A DNA stretch of 64,000 bases, taken from the NCBI RefSeq assembly GCF_000186865.1, contig NW_008705568.1, positions 831,513 to 895,512 on the forward strand. Reading direction: 5' to 3'. Shown in pieces: positions 56,964 through 64,000 of this stretch. The notes under the pieces were generated by a model that saw only the letters and a program-made list of their open reading frames with translations, did not search any database and was not told the origin of the DNA. How positions within the stretch are numbered: the first letter of the stretch is position 1; each line of letters starts with the position of its first letter. This DNA is from Aureococcus anophagefferens. Taxonomy: Eukaryota; Sar; Pelagophyceae; Pelagomonadales; Pelagomonadaceae. Both the position numbers and the translations under genes were made by a program.

Positions 56964-57992
56964 TTACATGTCGTGCAACTTGTCCGCGATGGGCCGGAGC
57001 AGGCAGTAGAGGTACTCGAGCGGCGTCGAGCGGTCTTGGACGCCGAGGATGTGGACGAGACCGAAGGCGGTCGGCGGCGGGATTTCGTCGACCTTGTTCT
57101 CCTGCAGGAGCTTCATAATCAGGTCCACGCCCGCGGCGTCGAGGTCGTCGTGGCTCTCGAGCTGGAAACGAAGGAGCCCGGAGCAAACCGCGAGATTCAC
57201 GAGCGCGCGCTTGTAGGGCCGCTGGGACGCGTTCGGCCTCGTCACGGTGAGGTTCCCCACCTTGACGGCCACGACGCGCTGTCCGGAATGGAGTTTGACC
57301 ATGGCGCGGCCCGTGCGCGCGTCGACGGCTTTCACGACGGAGCCCGTCTCGCCGTTCAGCTCCGCGGCGGAGAGACCGCGGAGCGTCACGCGGGCGCCCT
57401 CGTGGCAGGCCGCGAAGGCGTCGTAGCCGATCTCGACGCCGTCGCAGACGATGACTTCGCGGCGAAAGAAGTCGCGGGCCGCGGTGTCGGCCGGCGGCGG
57501 AAGCGCCTCGCGAGAGCGCGCGACGAGGTCGTTCATCCAATCGACGACCTCGCCCGGCGTGGCGCCACTTGGATCCTTGATGTGCCCCGTCACGACCAAA
57601 CGCTTGCCCGCCTCGACGAGAGCGAGACCGAAGCAGCCGCCGCGCGACATGATCGTCTCGATAGGACGCATACGGATGCCCTGGGCGCGCCCCTCCTTCT
57701 GTTGCTTCTTGAGCGACTTGCGGAACTCGGCGTCGTTGGCGACCTCGAAGCGGACGTCCCAATCCATCTGGAACCGATAGAACTTGGGGCCCATGATGCG
57801 GGCGTTGATCATGAGCGGAAGCTTCCATGCCGCCATAAGTGGGCATTCATTCCGACGGGCCCAGGCCACGCGAAACATCTGGGTCGCAGGATGCTCATTG
57901 TCTGGCACTCCGTTACGGGTAGCGTCGCGACACTCATGTTTGAAGCTTAACATTTCGGCAAGGTTTTCAGAGAGAGTCGCCTTGCCCTCCAT
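56964..57992 (-). CDS. Uncharacterised 342-residue protein
   Basis: Predicted 342-residue protein; no family recognised. Notable segments are a Trp/Arg-rich N-terminal region (FRVAWARRNECPLMAAWKLP), YRFQMDWDVRFEVAN, a conserved-looking Gly/Cys patch (MSRGGCFGLALVEAGKRL) and a central SH3/KOW-like strand set (GARVTLRGL ... GSVVKAVDARTGRAMVKLHSG), then a helical C-terminus (LVNLAVCSGLLRFQLESHDD). The GARVxLxGL...G-x-V pattern is often seen in ankyrin/MYND-associated proteins of stramenopiles that contain a small beta-barrel. It lies in the same strand as the flanking small protein, 224 bp upstream. Composition is slightly less GC-rich than neighbours. Confidence 0.6.
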   Translation of the reverse strand: MEGKATLSENLAEMLSFKHECRDATRNGVPDNEHPATQMFRVAWARRNECPLMAAWKLPLMINARIMGPKFYRFQMDWDVRFEVANDAEFRKSLKKQQKEGRAQGIRMRPIETIMSRGGCFGLALVEAGKRLVVTGHIKDPSGATPGEVVDWMNDLVARSREALPPPADTAARDFFRREVIVCDGVEIGYDAFAACHEGARVTLRGLSAAELNGETGSVVKAVDARTGRAMVKLHSGQRVVAVKVGNLTVTRPNASQRPYKRALVNLAVCSGLLRFQLESHDDLDAAGVDLIMKLLQENKVDEIPPPTAFGLVHILGVQDRSTPLEYLYCLLRPIADKLHDM

Positions 57993-58218
57993 CGCAGCGC
58001 TCCTCCTCCTCTTTGCTGAGGCAAAATCGCAATTCGGCGACTCTCACGACCCTTTGGTACATTTAACCCTCCTCGCTCTCCCCTCGAGGAGCTCATTGCG
58101 ACCGTCGAGAGGGTGTAACGACGCCGTCCGGAAGATGTCGGCCGCGGTCGACGGCCTCGCGACGCGCGAACGCGGGCGCCGAGGACGCGCGCCCCAAAAC
58201 GCCTCCCCGCGCCGCGCA

Positions 58219-58845
58219 TCATCCGTACTTACGCACCGCGGGCTGCTGGCGCTTGAACGTGTAGCCGCCCGCCTGCGTGCCCGTGACGTCGCGGATGATG
58301 GCCTCGACGAGGTCCGCCTCCGACGCGTCCGCGGTCCCCAGCACCCGCAGCGCGTGGATGAAGTGCTCGACGTCGTCGCCGCCGTAGCGCTTGTCGCCGC
58401 AGATGTCGACGCCGTCGATGCCCTCGGCGAAGAAGGCCGCGGCGATCTTCTCCGTCGCGTGGACGCGGAGGTACTTCCGGAGGTCGCGCGCGGTCCAGCG
58501 CGGCGCCTCGGCGCGCAGGGCCCGCTTGAGCGCCGCCTCGCAGCCCGCGTCCGTGGCCAGCACTTTGGACGCGCGGAGCACCTGCTGGAGCCGCGCGCCG
58601 TCGCCGTCGCCGTCCGCGGTGTCGGGATGGCACCGGAAGATCTCCGCCTTCGCGACCCGTTTCACGTGGCGCCGGCGCTTGTCGCTGGACCAGAATCGGA
58701 AGCGCCGCGAGTCCACGCCGAGCACACTGAACGGACTTTCCTCTTCGACGGCGGCGGCGGCGAGCGGCGAACAGCGGCGTTTTGGCGGTTGCGGGCTCTG
58801 GAAGGCCGCCGCCGCGGCGGCGAGCAGGAAAATGGGTGGTCTCAT
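58219..58845 (-). CDS. Plastid-targeted J-domain-like protein
   Basis: Predicted 208-residue protein. The leader RPPIFLLAAAAAAFQSPQPP is a signal peptide ending in A-F, with a following Ser/Pro/Lys-rich stretch; an aromatic residue at this site is the hallmark of bipartite plastid targeting in algae with red secondary plastids. Residues about 35-100 resemble a J domain: FSVLGVDS, a basic helix II (RRHVKRVAKAEIFRCHPDTA) with the essential HPD tripeptide, then a helix (QQVLRASKVLATD). The C-terminal half is unassigned. A J-domain cochaperone of the stromal Hsp70 is the best guess. Start at 58845; upstream frame lacks support. Confidence 0.66.
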   Translation of the reverse strand: MRPPIFLLAAAAAAFQSPQPPKRRCSPLAAAAVEEESPFSVLGVDSRRFRFWSSDKRRRHVKRVAKAEIFRCHPDTADGDGDGARLQQVLRASKVLATDAGCEAALKRALRAEAPRWTARDLRKYLRVHATEKIAAAFFAEGIDGVDICGDKRYGGDDVEHFIHALRVLGTADASEADLVEAIIRDVTGTQAGGYTFKRQQPAVRKYG

Positions 58846-59078
58846 GGGCGCGCGATGACTGGATGGAGCTCTTGTGGTTTTGCGACCACTCGGCCGCCGT
58901 GGATCCTTTGCTAGCGGCCACTGCGGATGCCGAAGGTCGGAGCACGCTCCGGGGCGGTGAGGCGCGGAGATCAAAAAGCGTCAAGGCCGACCTCGAAGAT
59001 CTTCATGATGCCGTGCGACCTCGACCGGAGTTGGCGGCTAGACCCGCCGGCCTCGTCGCGCGCGCGCCGCGCAAGACC

Positions 59079-59945
59079 ATGGCCGAGCTCGCCCAGCCGC
59101 CGGACCACTTCGCCTGCCCGCTGACCTTCGAGCTCATGGTGGACCCCGTCGTGGACCCGACGAGCGGCACGACCTACGAGAAGGCCGCCATCGTCGAGTG
59201 GCTCACGAAGAACGCGACGTCGCCCGTGAGCGGCGCGGCGCTCAGGCCGTCGCAGCTCGTGCCGAACCTCGCGCTTCGCAACGCCATCGACGAGTGGCGC
59301 GAGGCGCACGGCGTGCCCGCGCCGCCGCGGGTCGTGGAAGCGACGGCGGCGGCGGAGGCCGTCGAGGTCGTCGACGTCGACGCGATCGAGGGATTGCCGG
59401 AGGCGGAGGCGACGCCCATCGACCTCACGGCGCCGGACGCCATCGACCTCACGTCGCCGCCGCGGCCCGCGCGCGCCGCGGCCGCCGGGAGCGGCGGCGG
59501 CGGCGGAAGCGGCGGCCGCTGGGAGTTCCGCGGCGACGACGGCGCCTGGCAGCCCTTCGACGCCGACGCGAGCGAGGCCGTCGAGCAGGCCTTTGGCTCG
59601 AACCCGCGCGGCGCCGTCGGCTACCGCGCGCGCGGCAACGAGTACCACGTCGACTTTTCCGACATGACGCAGACCAACACCGCGTCGTCCGTGGAGCGGC
59701 GCATCCGCCGCGTCGACCCGTCGGCGGCGGCCAGCGCGCCGGTCTGGGAGTTCGAGGACGGCCCGTCGGGCTCGGGCGCGTGGCGCCGCTTCGACGCGGA
59801 CGGCGCGGCGCAGGCCGAGTCCGCGCGCGGCGGCCAGTTCTGCTTCGGCCGCGGCTCCGGCACCTACTTCGTCGACACGGGCGCCATGACCCAGACGAAC
59901 GTCGAGACGTCCGTGTCGCGCCGCATCCGCCGCCGCCTCGCGTAA
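59079..59945 (+). CDS. U-box E3 ligase with two WWE domains
   Basis: Predicted 288-residue protein. The U-box is residues about 10-80 (FACPLTFELMVDPVVDPTSG ... YEKAAIVEWLTKNATSPVSG ... LVPNLALRNAI). A linker rich in Asp/Ile (VDVDAIEGLPEAEATPIDLT) contains two IDLT repeats that look like SUMO-interaction motifs. Two WWE domains follow, about 145-205 (RWEFRGDDGAWQPFDADAS ... YHVDFSDMTQTN) and 220-285 (VWEFEDGP ... YFVDTGAMTQTN). WWE domains bind (iso-)ADP-ribose in RNF146-type ligases and in PARPs, so this protein may ubiquitinate ADP-ribosylated targets (inference). Start at 59079 because the upstream frame is antisense to the J-domain gene and lacks motifs. Confidence 0.84.
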   Translation: MAELAQPPDHFACPLTFELMVDPVVDPTSGTTYEKAAIVEWLTKNATSPVSGAALRPSQLVPNLALRNAIDEWREAHGVPAPPRVVEATAAAEAVEVVDVDAIEGLPEAEATPIDLTAPDAIDLTSPPRPARAAAAGSGGGGGSGGRWEFRGDDGAWQPFDADASEAVEQAFGSNPRGAVGYRARGNEYHVDFSDMTQTNTASSVERRIRRVDPSAAASAPVWEFEDGPSGSGAWRRFDADGAAQAESARGGQFCFGRGSGTYFVDTGAMTQTNVETSVSRRIRRRLA

Positions 59946-60109
59946 GCACCTTTTTCCGCCACCGGACTCGTTCAAAAAAGGGGTCTTCAACATCGGGAGG
60001 CTTTCAGTGCGGCAGCCCGGGCGCGCGCACCGGCAACACCGCGCGCACCAACCCGGGCAGCTTCACGAGCCTGTCGTCGAAGGTCCCGTCGTAGAAGAGC
60101 CTGTAAACG

Positions 60110-61968
60110 ATGGGCGCGTCGCAGTCCGTCGGCACCGGCGCGGAGGAGGGCGCGGAGCTCGCGCGCGTGCTCGACGCCTTCTTCAAAGCGCCGCCGGAGG
60201 AGCAGCGGAAGGCCGCCGAGGCGGGCCTGGCCGAGGTCGCGCGCCTGCGGCGCCAGGTCTCGGACCTCGAGCGGGAAGTCACGAAGGCGCGGCTCACGCG
60301 CCAGGACGCGGAGCATCTGACGACGAACCGGAACGACGCGAGCCTCGTCGAGGCCGCGCACGAGGCGGAACGGCGCGCGGACACGGCCGTCGTCCTCGCG
60401 GCCGTCGCCGACGAGAAGCTCGGCATGGGCGACGGCTACACGAATCCGTCCGTCATGCTCCAGATCTGCGAGGGCGCGACGCCGGCGTCCTTGTTCGAGA
60501 GAACGCGGCTCGTCCGGAAACGGGACGAGACGACGCGCGCGCGCACTCGCGAAACGCGCAGGCGCGCTGGCCCAGATCGCGCCGCGCACGGAGCAGATCC
60601 GCCACCTCCGGGACCAGCTCGCGGAGCAGACCCTCATGCGGGAGCAGTGCGTCAAGATGGGCGTCAAGGACAAGTCCGTGCTCTCGATGATCGCCGTGTC
60701 CGCGGACAAGACGAGGAAGGCGCTCGCGTCCGCCGAGCAGCGCCTCGTCGCCGCGGAGGCGCACGTCGACGAGGTCACGTGCATGACGGCGACCTCCATC
60801 GCGTCGCGGCTCGTCGCGGATCGCCACGGCTACCAGGCCGCGCTCGACCGCCTCGACGCGGCGGAGCCCGGCGTCCTCGACCGCGTCGGCGTCGCCGCGG
60901 CGACGGCGGCGCCGCGGGACAACCTGCGGCCGGGCGCGGTCGTCGGCGCGGTGCTGTTGCCCGAGGAGATGGACCGCGAGCGCGAGGAGGAGTACGACGA
61001 GCACCACTTCGCGCACAAGGCCAAGATCCTCGCGAAGACGGCCCGCGGCTTCAACGTCGTCATGCACAACAAGGAGCAGACGGCGAACACGGAGTACCGC
61101 GAGGGCTTCGGCAAGGACGCCGGCGTCAAGCACTACGAGCACGACCTGCCCCCCGAGCGCGTCGTCTGCCACGACTCGGGCCACGTCCTCCAGGCCATCT
61201 CCGCGTATCAGAAGGACCGCCAGAGCGTCGACCACCTCGCACCCGAGTTCCTCGTGCGGCTCTACGCGGACGCGGAGCGGACGCTGCCCCTCCTGTCCGC
61301 GCTCGCCGACGACGTCAAGGCGAAGGTCGGGACCGTGAAGGTCTTCGTCGCGCCGCTCAAGACCTACGGCCGCGCGATCCAGAAGGCGCTCGAGAAGTAC
61401 CGCGGCGACTTCCGCCGGCTCACGGACCTCTGCCGCATGACCGTCGAGTGCGGCGCGCTCTCGGACGTCGAGCGAGTCCTGGGAGCGCTGTCGGGCCGCG
61501 CGGACTTCAAGGTCGCCTTCGTCAAGGACCGGCTGGCGCGCCACTACGACGCGTCGTCCCTCGGCGGCTACCGCGACATGCTCATCAACCTCCGCTGCGC
61601 GACGACGGGCCACGTCTGCGAGCTCCAGATCTCCGTCGCGGACCTGCTGGCGCTGAAGCACGGCGGCGGCCACGCGACCTACAAACTGGCGCGGACGCTG
61701 GGCCTCTTCGACGTTGCAGAACGCGAACCTCGCGGGGCCCGTGCCGCCCGAGATCGGCCGCTGCGCGAAGCTCACGAACCTGCAGATCTGGGGCAACCAG
61801 TTCTCCGGCCCGCTGCCGCGCGAGCTCGCGAACTGCGCCCTGCTCGCGAGCCTCGGCGGCGTCGAGAACGGGCGCATGAAGGGCATCGTCGGGCCCTGCC
61901 CGGCCGAGATCCTCGCCATGCCCCGCCTCACGCAGGCCGCGCGGGACGGCCTCGCGCGGCTGTCCTAG
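60110..61968 (+). CDS. RelA/SpoT-like domain protein with C-terminal LRR, reading frame broken
   Basis: Predicted protein of about 590 residues. The N-terminus MGASQS fits an N-myristoylation site. A coiled coil (about 40-75) follows. Proposed intron 60474-60561 (GC-AG, 88 nt; ICEG|ALAQIAP) joins the first frame to the next, which holds DLCRMTVEC, SSLGGYRDMLINLR, HVCELQIS and GGGH, similar to RelA/SpoT-type nucleotidyltransferase-fold domains found in protist proteins. The frame then shifts near 61715 into a plant-type LRR (LQNANLAGPVPPEIGRCAKL ... LQIWGNQFSGPLP) ending at 61968. No room for a normal intron exists at that point, so either an indel error, a very short intron or a pseudogene is likely. 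(p)ppGpp synthesis is not implied: the key residues were not all identified. Confidence 0.6.
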
Positions 61969-62012
61969 GTCGAGTTACGAAGAGAGGAGCATCGCCCCGC
62001 CGCGGCCGGGGC

Positions 62013-62663
62013 CTAGGCCTCGATGGCGCCGGCCTCGGGCTTCTTCTCGTCCCGTCGCCGCTTGACGTCGTAGTTGAAGACGCGGGCCATGTTGACCTCG
62101 ACGGTGATGATCTGGTCGCGGAGCATGTCGAGGTCCTCGTCGCAGATGTCCTTGCGGAGCTTGGCGTTCTTCAGCGACAGCGTGAGGATGTCGAGGGCCT
62201 CGTCGTAGGGGTACTCGACCATGACGTTCGCGCCGAGCCAGAGGCAGACGTTGCCGGTCGGCGTGATCGTCGCGCGGCCGTAGATCATCTCGCTCAGCGA
62301 GTAGTGGCTCATGAAGTCCTCCTCGGCCTCGTGCTTCGCCTTGAGGTGCTCGACGAGCTGGAGCGTCTTGGTGATCTCCGGGATCTTCTGCTTCATCGAC
62401 ATCTTCGTCCGCGCCTTGTGGCCCTCGAGGATCTTGAACTTCTGGTGCAGCTCGTTGAACGCGCCGATGAGCGTCTCCACCGTGCCGTCCGTCGTCGCCG
62501 CGAGCGTCGACTCGACGGAGTCGATGAACGCGACGTGGGGGATGCCGCGCGGGTTCGTGTTGCCGGACAAAATCGTCGCCATCTTCACGTCCGTGAACTG
62601 GCTCGACACGTCCTCGGTCACGGCGCCCTTCTTCGCGAGCTCGCTCGCGACCTGCTCCGACAT
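62013..62663 (-). CDS. PFDN3: Prefoldin subunit 3 (VBP1-like)
   Basis: Predicted 216-residue alpha-type prefoldin subunit, part of the hexameric chaperone that delivers nascent actin and tubulin to the chaperonin CCT. It shows the family layout: GIPHVAFIDSVES near residue 40, a long N-terminal coiled-coil helix (NELHQKFKILEGHKARTKMS), MKQKIPEITKTLQLVEHLK, the beta-hairpin block ATITPTGNVCLWLGANVMVE, and the C-terminal helix DEDLDMLRDQIITVEVNMAR followed by VFNYDVKRRR. The VCLWLGANVM...Y and EVNMARV blocks are diagnostic. Length is typical. Start at 62663; it is divergent from VPS35L with a 252-bp shared promoter. Confidence 0.92.
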   Translation of the reverse strand: MSEQVASELAKKGAVTEDVSSQFTDVKMATILSGNTNPRGIPHVAFIDSVESTLAATTDGTVETLIGAFNELHQKFKILEGHKARTKMSMKQKIPEITKTLQLVEHLKAKHEAEEDFMSHYSLSEMIYGRATITPTGNVCLWLGANVMVEYPYDEALDILTLSLKNAKLRKDICDEDLDMLRDQIITVEVNMARVFNYDVKRRRDEKKPEAGAIEA

Positions 62664-62915
62664 CCTGCCGCGCGCGCGTGGACGCGGTCGTCGCGTTCGG
62701 CGCGGCGTGCGCTGCGGGCGTCGCGAGGCGGCGGCTGTGACAGGCAGCGAAGCGGCTGGAGCGAGTTTGTGGAGCACCGGAGATGCACCGGAGGCTGCCC
62801 CGCAGCCAGGCACTCTCGGACGCCGCCGTCGGCCGCGGCTCCGAGCGCCGCGGGCGCCCGCCTCTCGAAAGACGCGTCGCCGAGCCCCCGCGGCGCCCCA
62901 CCGAGAAAAGGAGCC

Positions 62916-64000
62916 ATGACGGACGTCGCCGAGTGGGTCTTCGCGACGCGGGACTACGCCGCCGAGCGGAGCCGCCTGCGGTGCCGGGGCGTCGACGCCG
63001 CCGGCGAGCACCCGCTCGTCCCGTCCCAGGCGAAGCGCAGCTCCGTCGTCAAGAAGGCGGCGCCGGACGCGAGGGACGAGCCCGCGGCGCCCGACGACCC
63101 GCTGTCCGCGATGCTCGACCCCGCGCCGCGAAAAAAGGCCTTGGTCGACGCGGCCGACGACCCGCTGTCGATGATCTCCGGCGGCGCGGCGCCGCCGCCG
63201 CCGCCCGAGCGCGCGAGCTTCCTCGCCCCCGAGGGCGGGCCCGCGTCGTCGTCCGGCGCGGAGACGGAGCGCCTCGGCTGGGCGGCCTTCAAGCAAAGCA
63301 TCACGCGCGAGTTCACCGGGTCCGGCTCCATGCGCATCGCCTTGCCGTCGACGGCCTACCCGTCGAGCGCCAAGGGCGCCAAGGACGGGCGCGACGTCAT
63401 GGACGACGGCGAGCACGAGCAGTCCATCCTCGCGCCCAAGGCCGTGGACAAGGCCGCCGCCGGGGCGGGAAACGAGCGCGACATGCCCAACTTCAAAGGC
63501 TCCGATCTCGGTCGTTTTCCCCTCGTTTCGGCTGATTTTTGGACGAGCGATCATCCCTCGGAGCGCTCTCGAAGCATGGATGCTTTGAGCGGCACGCGCG
63601 CGCGCGGAACGCCCACGTTGAAGCGACGTTGAATCACTTCTTTCCCGCCCAGGCCGCCGCGCGGCTCCAGCAGCTCGAGCAGCAGGCCGCGGGCGTCGCG
63701 AATTCGACCGTCGCGTCCATCTCCTCCGAGGAGTACGTCCAGCACCTCGAGCGGCTGCGGGCCCAGCTCAAGAAGGCCTGGGCCAACGACGAGCGCGTGC
63801 TGGCGCTGAAGATCGCCATCCAGGCCGCGAAGCTCCTCGGCGAGACGGCCGCGCCTGCTTTCTACCCGGCCATGTTCGTGCTCACGTCCGAGCTGCTCGA
63901 CCTCTTCGGCAAGCTCGTCTACGACCGCATCCGCGCCAAGGCCGACGCCGCGGCGCCGGGCCGGCGGGGCCTCGGGGCGGCCTTCGCGTCGCGCGACGTC
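62916..64000 (+). CDS. VPS35L: VPS35L (Commander/Retriever subunit), 5' part
   Basis: N-terminal 295 residues; the gene runs past the window end. Exon 1 62916-63452, exon 2 63653 onward. Features match human VPS35L (C16orf62): DPLSAMLDP and DDPLSMI low-complexity region, then EEYVQHLERLRAQLKKAW, VLALKIAIQAAKLL, and FYPAMFVLTSELLDLFGKLV. VPS35L is the Retriever scaffold and recycles membrane proteins from endosomes with the CCC complex. The introner sits before the coiled region; splicing gives VDKAAARLQQ. The start is the first ATG of the frame. Confidence 0.85.
63461..63652 (+). mobile_element. Introner element A6 (intron 63453-63652)
   Basis: A 192-bp insertion with the perfect 8-bp duplication GCCGCCGC at 63453-63460 and 63653-63660. 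Ends are CGGGGCGGGAAACG and CTTTCCCGCCCAG. GC-AG intron AAG|GCCGCC ... CCCAG|GCC, 200 nt. Same orientation relative to its host as A1, A2, A4 and A5. Confidence 0.92.

Noticed and set aside
61714..61968. Separate LRR gene
   Set aside because: It is too short, starts from a non-ATG codon, and follows the RelA/SpoT-like frame without a gap; treated as the broken end of that gene.

Overview
This window is nuclear DNA of a compact, very GC-rich eukaryote, most likely a stramenopile alga. The best fit is a pelagophyte such as Aureococcus anophagefferens (inference). The reasons are: eukaryote-only proteins (ferlin, ELMO/PH, MAP kinase, prefoldin 3, VPS35L, C2CD3-like, mitoribosomal mS34); spliceosomal introns; short intergenic distances with strands that often alternate; one product with a red-plastid-type targeting leader; and, above all, eleven short related insertions that behave as introns. 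These have inverted ends and 8-bp target duplications, like the introner elements reported for Aureococcus and Micromonas (Huff, Zilberman and Roy). No rRNA, tRNA, CRISPR array or virus was recognised. Many long open frames antisense to genes are artefacts of GC-rich codon usage and are left out.

Layout. 1-11 kb: SDR enzyme (cut by the window edge), GYF-domain protein, large coiled-coil protein (introner), secreted CS-domain protein (introner), mS34, tandem SGNH membrane protein (introner), lower-GC orphan gene. 11-26.5 kb: single-exon ferlin, small membrane protein, two tail-to-tail genes that both carry a cytidine-deaminase-like zinc signature (one with a degraded introner), ELMO-PH protein, ERK7-like MAP kinase, LRR protein. 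26.5-40 kb: TRP-like channel, RING-Sel1 protein, alanyl-tRNA synthetase (introner), ABHD11-like hydrolase, GT31 glycosyltransferase, double cyclic-nucleotide-binding protein (two introners). 40-53 kb: a 1,704-residue predicted receptor joining SRCR, TauA-like, CUB, EGF, one membrane span, WWE, SH3-like and PARP domains (two introners), an orphan gene, a C2CD3-like centriolar protein, and a SAM-U-box-cold-shock protein. 53-64 kb: DUF5054/GH38-like protein (introner), two small unknowns, plastid J-domain-like protein, U-box-WWE-WWE ligase, RelA/SpoT-like plus LRR gene, prefoldin 3, and the 5' end of VPS35L (introner).

The genes do not form an operon or pathway. Recurrent themes are ADP-ribose signalling (PARP receptor and a WWE U-box ligase), membrane and endosome trafficking (ferlin, ELMO, VPS35L) and centriole-type functions (C2CD3-like, ERK7-like). 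Exon joins were worked out by hand from reading phase and homology. Of 19 introns proposed, 11 begin with GC rather than GT. In every clean introner copy the 5' splice site lies in the target-site duplication and the 3' AG in the element end. The strongest candidates for something undescribed are the PARP receptor fusion, the paired deaminase-like genes, and the introner ends whose sequences differ between copies but stay complementary within each copy.
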